A DNA stretch of 50,029 bases, from the NCBI GenBank assembly GCA_015060885.1, contig SUXO01000014.1, positions 1 to 50,029 of the forward strand, read 5' to 3'. The notes below the pieces were generated by a model, which had not been told where the DNA came from, did not search any database, and saw only the letters and a program-made list of their open reading frames with translations. The stretch is from Bacteroidales bacterium. Its GTDB lineage: Bacteria; Bacteroidota; Bacteroidia; Bacteroidales; Bacteroidaceae. The position numbers were made by a program, and so were the translations under genes. Positions 42,559-50,029 of this stretch are shown one piece after another. Positions within the stretch are counted from its first letter, which is position 1, and every line of letters starts with the position of its first letter.

Positions 42559-45000
42559 TTAATATCCCATTTGTTTTAGGTGAGCTGCAACTTTTGCCTC
42601 CAAATAGGCTATTTCGGCATCAATATCGGGTAGAGTTTGTGTGTAACGCTCGGCAAGAGCAGACACCTTTGAGGTGAGCTGCTGGCTGATGCGTTGCATC
42701 TCGCCATCGAGGCGTGAGCCAAGCGATTCAAACCACTTCTTCTCGATGACCAATCGCTTGACATCCTTCTCCAAGAGGGCGGCATACTTAACCAAAAGTG
42801 CGGTAAGCAGGTCGTACTTGCGCTCCTTGATAAGTTTCTTATTGAGTGAGATATCGCCCTTAAGGTCGAGATATTTCTGCAACACGGCAAGTTCCTCGGC
42901 GTCAGCCTTCTTATCAAGAGCCTTGATGCGTTTCTTGATATTGGCATCGGTCATCTTGCCGTCTGGGAAGTTGTCCTCATCGAGATAGTTCTCCGCCTGT
43001 TCCTCGATAAGCTCAGCAAGTTGTGACTCATTCTGCGAGAGCAACTCCTCAGCGGCGATGATAAGATCGCGCTTGTCGGCAAAATATTCATCGATAACGA
43101 TAGGCACAGGAAGGAGGTCGCAAACAATATCCTCGGGAGTGGCTGCTTTCTTCTCCTTTTTCTTCTTGTCGTCGTTCTTTTTAGATGCAGGTTGTGGAGT
43201 GTAGAGTTGCACCGTCCAACCACCAGACGAAATCATATAGCAATCGTCCTGCATAGTCTCACCCCAATAGCTCATCAGGCAGTCATAGACATCGTAGGCA
43301 TCGACAAGCGACTTGTCAGCACCAAAAATATCCAACAGCGAGTTGCCAAGTTGCTCGATAAGCGTCTTGGGTGCAAAGCCCTGAACAAGTGAGTTGAGTT
43401 CGCCACGATGCTTGTCGCACCAATCTGCGAAACTGCGCTTAAACACCTCGCTCTGTTTTTGGAAATCAGCATTCGCAGAAACGGTGTCACGAATGGCATC
43501 TTGTTCACAGTTGAGCGAATAGTATCCTTCGCGTGTAGGATGTTCCGAGAAGAGGTCGCCACGCAACGATGGGCATACATCCCAATAGGTCGCAAGTTGG
43601 TCGATGTCGTGCTTGGGCAGACCTCCATAGAGGTGTGCATCGATATCTTGCAATATCTCGGTATCGGGAGCAGATACATAGCGAGGTATATTGAGGTTGT
43701 AGTCGTTGCGCTCAATCTCCTCCATAGGCACAAAGCGAGCGAAGTGGGGCACATCACGCTGCGACTGCCATACATCGACAATGCGGCGGATATCCTGCTC
43801 GCGCAGGCGGTTTTTGGCACCGTCCTTAATGTAACCACTCTTGGCGTCAATCATGAAGACGCCCTTGCGACCCGCTGCTTCCGATTTCTCGATGATAATG
43901 ATGCAAGCGGGAATTCCCGTACCGAAGAATAAGTTGGCAGGGAGACCGATGATGCCCTTAATATATCGCTTTTCAGCAACGAGATACTTGCGGATTTGCG
44001 CCTCTGCATTGCCACGGAACAGTACTCCGTGAGGTAAGATACAAGCAGCGCAACCTGTCTGCTTCAGTGAGCGAACGATATGTAGTAAGAAGGCATAGTC
44101 GCCATTCTTCTCTGGTGGGATGCCAATCTTTATACCTTCACCCCAACGCTTATATTCATCCTCTGCTTTGGCACTCTTCAACCACGACTTTGTTGAGAAT
44201 GGTGGGTTTGCAACGATATAGTCGAATGTTTTAAGCTGGTCATCATCCTTGAATTGTGGGTCGTTGATTGTATCGCCCTGCTTGATGTCAGCATAAATCT
44301 CGTTGTGAAGAATCATATTCATCTTCGCCAAACCGACAGTGGCATTATCCTTCTCTTGACCATAAACAGTGGCTCCTCCGGGCGTTTCGCACATTGCCCT
44401 CAATAGCAACGAGCCAGAGCCACAAGTGGGGTCGTATATAGTTGTTCGCTTACCATTTTTAGCATTGCTCAAACCGATAACCTTAGCCATAACACGGCTA
44501 ACCTCGGCAGGGGTGTAGAATTGACCTTTGCTCTTACCGCTTTCCGTAGCAAAGTTCTTCATCAAATACTCGTAGGCATCGCCAATAAGGTCATCATCGG
44601 CTGCTCTGTTCTTACTAAAATCGAGGTTTTCATTTTGGAAGACAGCGATAAGTTTGCTAAGCGTTTCAACTTTATCCTTACCCTTGCCGAGTTTTGCCTC
44701 ATCGTCAAAATCGGCAACAAAGACACCATCAAGTTGGTTGGCCTCTGCAAGTTTTTGCATCTTTTTATTTATCTCCTCGCCGATGTTGGGATTGCCTTTG
44801 AGCGCAACAAAGTCCTCAAAATAACAGCCATTGGGGATTTCGATGTCAAATGCTGCATCACTACGACTTTTGTCGCTGATATATTTCACGAAGAGTATTA
44901 CCAATACATAATCTTTGTATTGGCTTGCGTCCATACCGCCACGAAGTTCGTCGCAGCATTTCCATAGAGTACTATATAGTTCAGATTTTTTGACTGCCAT
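42559..45000 (-). CDS. hsdM: Type I restriction-modification DNA methyltransferase subunit M
   Basis: An 813-aa N6-adenine methyltransferase subunit. The HsdM N-terminal helical domain (LWKCCDELRGGMDASQYKDYVLVILFVKYIS) is followed by the SAM motif DPTCGSGSLLLRAM (about residues 190–203) and catalytic NPPFS (about 267–271). The C-terminal ~250 residues are a long charged helical extension (KKNDDKKKKEKK, then two coiled-coil stretches), which makes it longer than the ~500-aa classical HsdM; such extended forms are frequent in Bacteroidota. Start follows the XRE gene by 19 bp. The product methylates host DNA and forms the M2S core with HsdS. Confidence 0.95.
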   Translation of the reverse strand: MAVKKSELYSTLWKCCDELRGGMDASQYKDYVLVILFVKYISDKSRSDAAFDIEIPNGCYFEDFVALKGNPNIGEEINKKMQKLAEANQLDGVFVADFDDEAKLGKGKDKVETLSKLIAVFQNENLDFSKNRAADDDLIGDAYEYLMKNFATESGKSKGQFYTPAEVSRVMAKVIGLSNAKNGKRTTIYDPTCGSGSLLLRAMCETPGGATVYGQEKDNATVGLAKMNMILHNEIYADIKQGDTINDPQFKDDDQLKTFDYIVANPPFSTKSWLKSAKAEDEYKRWGEGIKIGIPPEKNGDYAFLLHIVRSLKQTGCAACILPHGVLFRGNAEAQIRKYLVAEKRYIKGIIGLPANLFFGTGIPACIIIIEKSEAAGRKGVFMIDAKSGYIKDGAKNRLREQDIRRIVDVWQSQRDVPHFARFVPMEEIERNDYNLNIPRYVSAPDTEILQDIDAHLYGGLPKHDIDQLATYWDVCPSLRGDLFSEHPTREGYYSLNCEQDAIRDTVSANADFQKQSEVFKRSFADWCDKHRGELNSLVQGFAPKTLIEQLGNSLLDIFGADKSLVDAYDVYDCLMSYWGETMQDDCYMISSGGWTVQLYTPQPASKKNDDKKKKEKKAATPEDIVCDLLPVPIVIDEYFADKRDLIIAAEELLSQNESQLAELIEEQAENYLDEDNFPDGKMTDANIKKRIKALDKKADAEELAVLQKYLDLKGDISLNKKLIKERKYDLLTALLVKYAALLEKDVKRLVIEKKWFESLGSRLDGEMQRISQQLTSKVSALAERYTQTLPDIDAEIAYLEAKVAAHLKQMGY

Positions 45001-45019
45001 AATAATGTCTTAGGTATTC

Positions 45020-45211
45020 CTAATTTATTAAATCTTTGGTTGTCACATTGAGAGTTTGGGCAATCTTGGTCAGCATCTCCAAAGAGGGTTGCATTTTGTT
45101 AGAGCACCATTTGGAAACAGTTGAGGGGTCTTTGCCAAGCTGCTCAGCAAGCCATTTGCCGGTTTTCTTTTGTTCAACCAATACTACTTTTAGTCTATTT
45201 AAATCTTTCAT
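45020..45211 (-). CDS. XRE-family helix-turn-helix regulator of the RM operon
   Basis: A 63-aa Cro/C1-type DNA-binding protein: KTGKWLAEQLGKDPSTVSKWCSN is the two helices of the HTH, followed by LEMLTKIAQTLNVTTKDLI. It is the first gene of the operon, 19 bp before hsdM, with a consensus promoter just upstream. Controller proteins of this size often time methylase and endonuclease expression in RM systems; here it may also govern the retron genes because they lie on the same transcript. Confidence 0.85.
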   Translation of the reverse strand: MKDLNRLKVVLVEQKKTGKWLAEQLGKDPSTVSKWCSNKMQPSLEMLTKIAQTLNVTTKDLIN

Positions 45212-45239
45212 TATTCACACATTTTATTGGCGTATACCG

Positions 45240-45270
45240 CAAATTTAATGCAAACCGAGGCAAGGACAAA
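45240..45270 (-). promoter_or_regulatory. Promoter of the RM–retron operon
   Basis: On the (-) strand TTTG (45270–45267), 19 bp, TAAATTTG (45247–45240): an exact match to TTTG-N19-TAnnTTTG, ~29 bp before the XRE start codon. It is the only good promoter I see for the whole 11-kb operon. Confidence 0.8.
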
Positions 45271-45518
45271 ATAAATTCATTCATTTTTTATTGCGAGGCG
45301 TAGCTTAAATTATCAAAATTTAGTGATAATATGCGAAACTATGTCTTTTTGATGTAACTTTTTTATCGTATAAATTGTAATTTTTATAATTCAAGAATGA
45401 GAATTCGGAGAGTCTATATGATTATTTGGAGTATAAAACTTGTGCATAAAGCGAAGGGATTTGCAATATAAAAGCATCAAATCGGTCCGACTTTGGAGGG
45501 TAGGATGCCGATAGGTAG

Positions 45519-45554
45519 TTTTGGGACACCGAAAACATTTCGGGTGCCCCAAAA
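45519..45554. other. Near-perfect inverted repeat (TTTTGGG…CCCAAAA)
   Basis: TTTTGGGACACCGAAA (45519–45534) faces TTTCGGGTGCCCCAAAA (45538–45554) with one bulge/mismatch and a 3-nt loop. It sits in the 490-bp gap between the divergent RM operon and the toxin-like gene; terminator-like or a protein-binding site. Nothing else gene-like is seen in this gap. Confidence 0.5.
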
Positions 45555-45702
45555 CACAACTTGCAATTAGGTTAACTCCATTGATTTTTCTCTCAATCGC
45601 AGTGTACATACAAGTTTTAATTTTATACCCGATAGGGTGTAATGTAAGTGCAGAGGGAGTACTGACTGAACTTTGAAAATGAAAATTATAAATTGTTAAA
45701 TA

Positions 45703-46080
45703 ATGGGAGGAAACGGTAGTTTTTTTAGCGGAATAACTAACTTTGAAAATGGCAGAATGTATAAAACTGTTTTTAGTATTGGTGATAATATAAAAATACT
45801 TGAAACTAAAAATCCAAAGAGAAGTCTAAAGCTTCCAGAAGAGAGTCACACACCTAATCGAACCTACGCAACATTTTATCGCAATGGAAAAGGACTTAAA
45901 GAAATAGCACAGTATGGTCCCGATGGCAAGAGGATTAATTCGATACATATTCAGGATCATAAAGGTTTAGGATCTCATTGGCACCCTTGGACAAGTGGTG
46001 GTCAAGTAAAAAAAGATGCTCAGCCATTAACAAATGAAATGAGGACACTAATTAATAAAATAATAAATTTCAAAAAATGA
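45703..46080 (+). CDS. Orphan polymorphic-toxin-like domain protein
   Basis: A 125-aa protein resembling the C-terminal toxin domain of polymorphic toxins. The stretch FYRNGKGLKEIAQYGPDGKRINSI followed by HIQDHKGLGSHWHPW has the 'Y/F-x-R-D/N-G… Y-G-x-D-G-R…H-x-H-x-W' look of several such domains (His-rich nuclease-like sites). The N-terminus (MGGNGSFFSGITNFENG) has no delivery or signal region, so it looks like a detached module or toxin tip cassette. Its stop overlaps the next gene's start by 4 bp (ATGA), the usual toxin–immunity layout. Activity is not proved; a clear family name cannot be given. Confidence 0.6.
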   Translation: MGGNGSFFSGITNFENGRMYKTVFSIGDNIKILETKNPKRSLKLPEESHTPNRTYATFYRNGKGLKEIAQYGPDGKRINSIHIQDHKGLGSHWHPWTSGGQVKKDAQPLTNEMRTLINKIINFKK

Positions 46081-46766
46081 ATAAACATCTAATCAACAAT
46101 ATTGCCAATAAATCTATAAGCCCCAAATATCTGCCAAATAAAGAAAAGTACGGCGAAGAATACGGTGGTTACAGAAACAAAACAGAAAAAATCATATTTA
46201 ACAAATTTGCTGCGACGTCAAATGATGTTTCTTTTATTTACAATAATACTAAATATTATATCTACAAGCGCGACAACATTGTTAAAGTATACAATGCAAA
46301 CATTAAAGAAGTAATTAAAGAATATTTAAATGAAACGGAGTTTATTGAGGATTTTTCAATTAATGGCATACCATTCATAGAAGTAATGGATGAAATTAGC
46401 GATGCGAATGCATATATTGATGTTTTTACCCCTCATTTAGCATTGGATAAAGAAGGATTCCCATACAACTGCAAATATCCACCCAATAAAGAGAAATTTG
46501 GAGATTTATATGATGGATATAAAAACAAAGCAGAAGGAGTTCTATTCTATGATTTTGGAATTCAGGGTTATGATGTAAGTTTTAAGTATAAAGGAAAGGA
46601 TTATTACCTATTGACTGAACCCGACCACGTCGCAGTATGTGATGAACATTTTACAGAAGAGTATGAATCATACGAAGATGCAATGACATTGATTGAGAAT
46701 TTCAAGATTGACGGTAAACCATTAATTGAATTGACTGCTGAAATAGAGGAGATTGAACCGGAGTGA
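46077..46766 (+). CDS. Immunity-like protein with two tandem homologous modules
   Basis: A 229-aa protein made of two copies of a ~100-residue module. Module 1 (about 15–115) has PKYLPNKEKYGEEYGGYRNK, then NDVSFIYNNTKYYIY and IEDFSINGIPFIEVMDEI. Module 2 (about 132–226) has CKYPPNKEKFGDLYDGYKNK, YDVSFKYKGKDYYLL and IENFKIDGKPLIELTAEI. Acidic and soluble, without signal peptide, as expected for an immunity protein. It is coupled to the toxin-like gene by ATGA overlap. A third, broken module follows at 46806–46963. Confidence 0.65.
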   Translation: MNKHLINNIANKSISPKYLPNKEKYGEEYGGYRNKTEKIIFNKFAATSNDVSFIYNNTKYYIYKRDNIVKVYNANIKEVIKEYLNETEFIEDFSINGIPFIEVMDEISDANAYIDVFTPHLALDKEGFPYNCKYPPNKEKFGDLYDGYKNKAEGVLFYDFGIQGYDVSFKYKGKDYYLLTEPDHVAVCDEHFTEEYESYEDAMTLIENFKIDGKPLIELTAEIEEIEPE

Positions 46767-46805
46767 GAATGCCAATAAATTACAACTTCAAAAAAGATGA
46801 GCTAA

Positions 46806-46963
46806 CCTTATATAATTAACGATGCCAATGGCAATCCCATCAATGGTAAGTATCCTCCAAATAGGGAAAAATATGGGCCTTTATATAAAGGCTATAAGAC
46901 ATGGGCCGAGGAGGTCTTATTCCATAGATTTGGGGTGTTATGCTACGATGTTTGCTTTACTTA
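46806..46963 (+). pseudogene. Truncated third immunity-like module
   Basis: A frame without a start codon translates as …DANGNPINGKYPPNREKYG, then PLYKGYKTWAEEVLF and YDVCFTYK, clearly homologous to the two modules of the gene upstream. It is cut off in the middle of the module exactly where the 122-bp direct repeat (46964) begins. It is a remnant of an immunity gene whose 3' part was lost by an insertion or deletion. Confidence 0.7.
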
Positions 46964-47085
46964 TAAAATAAGGTTACACTCGCTTGCACAATCATTGTCG
47001 TTTTGTGGGAAAATAAAAAACCCCGATTTTCGTTGAAAATCGGGGTTTTACGTTGTTTTGCTTTTCTTTGCTGTGGTGCCACCAG
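46964..47085. repeat. 122-bp direct repeat, copy A (contains terminator hairpin)
   Basis: Almost identical to 49682–49802 (one 1-bp indel, three substitutions). It includes AAAACCCCGATTTTC / GAAAATCGGGGTTTT, a 15-bp perfect stem with GTT loop (terminator-like), and ends in GTGGTGCCACCAG. In copy B a C–G pair of the stem is replaced by T–A. The repeat cuts off the third immunity-like module on its left side. Confidence 0.85.
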
Positions 47086-47174
47086 AATCCTTGAACCATA
47101 GCGTTAACACGCAATGCTTCAATTACTTATAATTTAGCAACGGCTCAAAAAAGACCATTTCCATAATTGTATCA

Positions 47175-47207
47175 CTCGATTTTTCACAATTTTGCACCAA
47201 AATCGAG
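47175..47207 (-). terminator. Hairpin after the Fic gene, possible terminator
   Basis: CTCGATTTT (47175–47183) pairs with AAAATCGAG (47199–47207), 15-nt loop, 44 bp beyond the Fic stop on the (-) strand. The stretch 47086–47174 shows nothing gene-like. Confidence 0.45.
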
Positions 47208-47250
47208 GGGTAATTTTGGGCGGTTTTTAGGGGTGTTTTGAGCAATATTG

Positions 47251-48042
47251 TTACCCCTCCTGCTCGTAGTAGTACGAGTAATCAATACCCTTCATAAAGG
47301 TTTCGCGGTCGTTGATTTTGTCGGTCAAAGCTGATTGCAAAAGTCGTTTGATATCGGACGAGTCAGCAACGCTCTTTTGCATCGCTTTCAAGTAGTCGTT
47401 CTTGTCAATCTTGCTCCAATCGACGCATTTCTGCAACTGCTTTTTGAGAATCAAATCGAGCCAAATACGAGTCGCTCGACCATTGCCCTCACGGAACGGG
47501 TGAGCGATGTTCATCTCAACATATTTGTCAGAAATCTCCTCAAAAGTCGTTTCGGGCATCTGCTCGATTGTTGCGAGTGTCCGCGGAAGGAACTGCGCCA
47601 TCGCAAACTGAAAACCACCCTTGGCGATATTCACCGTGCGTATTTGACCGGCAAAATCATACAAACCACCAAACAGGTAGGCGTGAATCTGCTGTAAGCC
47701 TTTTACCGTGCCGACCTCGATATTGTCGATTAGACTGCTCTCGAAAAGGGCATACGCCTTCGACTTGCTCTTGCCGTCAATCGTCTCATCGCTATTGGTA
47801 AACCACTCGACAAAACGCATCGCACGGGCGTTTGGAAAACTCTTTGCGAGGAGCAAAACGCCATCGTAGTCGAGAACATCTGTAAGTCGTCGCTTGCCAT
47901 CGGGCGCAAGTAATTTCAACTGGTTAGTACCACTAACCACTTCGCTATTCTCGCCTTTGAGCTTTGTTTTGAGGTATTTCCAGTAGTTGCGGTTTTTCTG
48001 GTAGTCATCTTGGTCGTTTAGCACCCCGACGATATCGAGCAC
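47251..48042 (-). pseudogene. BRO-N/Fic family protein, N-terminally truncated
   Basis: A 263-aa frame starting only at a GTG. Residues 1–~85 are a BRO-N (KilA-type) domain lacking its first ~25 residues ([39 protein letters not shown]). Residues ~100–240 are a complete Fic domain with [13 protein letters not shown] and the catalytic [12 protein letters not shown] (about 180–191), which AMPylates or otherwise modifies target proteins. No inhibitory helix motif ([S/T]xxxE[G/N]) stands out. The upstream frame K-Q-S-V-L-D-I-V continues the family but runs into the GIY-YIG gene in another frame, so the original 5' end was deleted. It may still be expressed as a shorter protein. Confidence 0.75.
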
Positions 48043-48382
48043 AGATTGCTTTATGCTCTAAATATTGCACATCTGCTTTGGTCATATCAGCATCTTTCGA
48101 TACGAATATGAGTGCCTTTTGCCAAAATGATTTCTTGCTATCGTGATCCTTAACTCGCTCACGAAAATTCTCAGTCTCTCCGATATATGCTTGTGGTTTG
48201 GTTGCTTCATCTTCGCCGAGAAGTATGTAAAACGCAGGCTTATGCAACTTCTCCTGCGTATTGAGATAAGCAAGATTAGAGCGTGGCACAACAAACATCT
48301 GACAAATCTTGTTGCTGATAAATGCATACTGAGTTCCTTTCGGATCTCCGTCAATTAAGTATGTGGTTACTGTTTTGCCCAT
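48005..48382 (-). pseudogene. GIY-YIG nuclease family protein, C-terminally truncated
   Basis: A 125-aa frame, MGKTVTTYLIDGDPKGTQYAF at the N-terminus, with the GIY-YIG core in variant form: YILLGED…KPQAYIGETENFRERVKDH (about 50–80) and [21 protein letters not shown]. Full members of this group continue for >100 residues with a DUF4357 domain. Here the frame departs after LEHKAI into [12 protein letters not shown], which is the out-of-frame reading of the Fic gene's 5' sequence. A deletion that joined two neighbouring genes explains both truncations. Start and upstream region look normal. Confidence 0.75.
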
Positions 48383-48400
48383 AGTTGTATTGTATATTTT

Positions 48401-49293
48401 CTATGACTCTATATCATCGGTTAATAATTTATTAATATCTTCTTGTGCTTGCAGAATATATTTGTGGAGTCTATCCTGAATTTCCCCCATATATTTATCA
48501 ACTCCAATAAATATCTTGCTAAATAAATTATTAAAGTATACTCTGTCGCTAGTATTAATGACTGTTTCATGCTCCATGCGAGCGATATCATATATGTGTG
48601 TGATATCACCATTGCCTTGCCTAATATATTCTAGGTATAATAAAAAATTAGGCTTTGTTCTGTCTTGTATAGAAGTACTTTTAAAAAATAAAATTATCAA
48701 TTGGAAATCATTAAGTTTCTGTAAATATTCCTTGTCAATATCTGTGATTATGGCTGCAAGTTTATCCATTATATTATCTCGTTTTCTAATAAGAGAACAT
48801 TTTAGGCGAGTCGTTCGCACTCTATCAAACAATATTTTGATCATATTAAAGGCTTCGTTAGGAGAATCCCACATAATATGTGAAACCATAATTATGTCGT
48901 TTTTATTAAAAGCGTTAATGTACTCTAAACTTACATTTCGAAAATTGTCAAGCCAATGGCACTGCTGGTGATATTTCATGATATTAAGTTGCAGTTGTCT
49001 ATTCGCTCTATTGGTATTCTCATTTTCTATTCTATTTAATTCATTTTGCGCCTTGTTGTCAGCCCTATTCTTTTCGTTCTCAGATTCGTTATCTTTTCGC
49101 TGTATATATAGGATAATAAATGCAGCAGTAGTGCTAATAATAGAACCCAAATAGCCTCCCCAAAATGACAACCACGCTATTTCATCTCCGACAATAGCCG
49201 TAAACGAGGGCGTTAGTAATATAAAATTAAGAGCAATTGGAATAGTAAAATCACTAATGCAACCCACCAGTATTGTTTAATCGAAATTTTCAT
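48401..49293 (-). pseudogene. Membrane protein with coiled coil, probable frameshift near its start
   Basis: An uninterrupted frame (288 aa) begins only at a GTG at 49267, but an ATG at 49293 opens a better N-terminus: MKISIKQYWWVALVILLF, a positively charged start and first transmembrane helix. That frame stops after 26 codons. The other frame continues the same helix as IPIALNFILL, so one missing base near 49245 (…TTCC…, one C short) would join them. The rest shows a second transmembrane helix (IISTTAAFIILYI), a charged coiled coil (KDNESENEKNRADNKAQNEL) and ~190 soluble residues. The family is unknown. Confidence 0.6.
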
Positions 49294-49479
49294 GCTTTTT
49301 TATTCGCAATAATTTGTCATAAAGATATGAAAAATTTTGCTATAATCATAATCTTTTAAGAAGAAGAATGCATTTCAGCCGTTGCTATACAACAAAAAGA
49401 GAGCCCCACAGAGATCTCGTCGATAAATCTGTAAAACTATGTTACGAACATGCACCGTTAGCGACAGTAAACGACCGAG

Positions 49480-49605
49480 AAGTCGTCAGCGCTGCCACCT
49501 ATGAATTGTTTATTACAATCCTTGCATTTATACATTTGTTTTCGCCCTCTCACGCCATTCTTGACCACATTGGAGGAGCCGCAAAAAAAGCATTTTTTTT
49601 AGCAT
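49480..49605 (-). pseudogene. Remnant of IS1-like transposase N-terminus
   Basis: On the (-) strand, one frame reads C-F-F-C-G-S-S-N-V-V-K-N-G then VRGRKQMYKCKDCNKQFIGG, the N-terminal zinc ribbon typical of IS1/IS1595-type transposases (two CxxC pairs). An ATG at 49605 (M-L-K-K…) joins it only if the run of eight A (just after) loses one base. Similarity ends after about 36 residues at a stop. No DDE domain is present; a decayed fragment. Confidence 0.55.
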
Positions 49606-49681
49606 ATCAATGATAATCTTTGCAAAGATATGTATATCAGACGATTACAAAGGTTTTATCCTACTTTTTGTCCACCCTGCC

Positions 49682-49802
49682 TAAAATAAGGTTACACTCG
49701 CTTGCACAATCATTGTCGTTTGTGGGAAAATAAAAAATCCCGATTTTCGTTGAAAATCAGGATTTTACGTTGTTTTGCTTTTCTTTGCTGTGGTGCCACC
49801 AG
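49682..49802. repeat. 122-bp direct repeat, copy B
   Basis: Same sequence as 46964–47085 with a 1-bp deletion (TTT for TTTT) and three substitutions. The hairpin is kept with one C–G to T–A exchange and one mismatch. Here the terminal GTGGTGCC is followed by ACCAG and GGCACCAC, completing an 8-bp inverted repeat that copy A lacks. The two copies enclose the Fic/GIY-YIG/membrane-protein segment. Confidence 0.85.
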
Positions 49803-50029
49803 GGCACCACCTAAAAAGGTATTTATCTAATTGATAAACAATATCTTAAATCTTAAAGAACGACTTGAAATGCACACTTTTGGTACACTCTAATGAAAAC
49901 ATTATCGGTTTTCTTGTGTGCAAAGGTATAACGCTTTTCTCAAATAACAATACGTTTATAATGATTTTTTGTTGAGGCTGTTGTATTGTCGCTCCCAGAA
50001 AATTCATTATTACGCTATTCTTTTTATGG
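49803..50029. other. Window end, no gene seen
   Basis: AT-rich sequence without a convincing frame. TACCTTTG on the (-) strand (49928–49921) fits a -7 promoter box pointing back toward the repeat. A gene could begin beyond the window on either strand. Confidence 0.4.

Noticed and set aside
45391-45609. 72-aa (-) frame in the gap upstream of the toxin-like gene
   Set aside because: It spans the TTTTGGG…CCCAAAA inverted repeat, has no ribosome-binding context and matches no family.
47050-47100. tRNA 3' end at the GGTGCCACCAG repeat end
   Set aside because: On the (-) strand TGGTGGCACCA looks like an acceptor end, but the preceding GGTTCAAGGATTC does not form a T-arm and no cloverleaf can be built.
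49368-49613. 81-aa (+) frame near the window end
   Set aside because: It is the antisense of the IS1-like zinc-ribbon remnant and shows no family features.

Overview
The window reads as a chromosomal segment from a Bacteroidales bacterium (phylum Bacteroidota), probably a gut commensal. The signs are several TTTG-N19-TAnnTTTG promoters; secreted proteins ending in a 'YDLxGR…GIYIxxGKKxFIK' tail (type IX-secretion or Prevotella/Bacteroides sorting type); a PG_1098-type methyltransferase; a DUF3109 protein; and a large secreted sialidase/O-acetylesterase of the kind used on host mucins. No rRNA or tRNA gene was found.

Positions 1–33,400 are mostly ordinary chromosome. An acyltransferase and a THUMP-like methyltransferase (+) converge on three tandem secreted paralogs (-). 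Next comes a (-) operon GNAT–parE–coaD–S41 protease. After a 102-bp tandem repeat block there is a secreted chitobiase-like-domain protein, a DUF3109 gene whose 3' end has been tandemly duplicated, a DUF559 nuclease gene bracketed by short repeats, and gpmI. A (+) block follows: NUDIX, a 999-aa TPR protein and an outer-membrane barrel. After a repeat-rich 1-kb gap come topA–aroK–speA–argB–YgjP-like peptidase, then the 1,556-aa sialidase, with an MGMT-type gene opposite.

Positions 33,400–50,029 are an AT-rich accessory (defence) region. One tightly packed (-) operon runs: XRE regulator, hsdM, small membrane protein, hsdS (with an extra C-terminal domain), phosphoribosyltransferase-like protein, winged-helix protein, a structured non-coding segment, retron-type reverse transcriptase, hsdR, YgjP-like metallopeptidase. 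The four elements between hsdS and hsdR have every hallmark of a retron with a PRTase plus winged-helix effector pair (type III in the published retron scheme, from memory). It is inserted seamlessly inside a type I restriction-modification operon. The non-coding segment has perfect 14-bp a1/a2-type inverted repeats at its ends, a 25-bp-arm hairpin and TTAGCG branch-site candidates. This is the most interesting feature of the window.

Downstream (45.7–50.0 kb) lie a toxin-like orphan domain with a two-module immunity-like gene and a broken third module. Then come two 122-bp direct repeats that enclose decayed genes: a GIY-YIG gene and a BRO-N/Fic gene fused out of frame, a frameshifted membrane protein and an IS remnant. 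This end looks like a site of repeated insertion and deletion.
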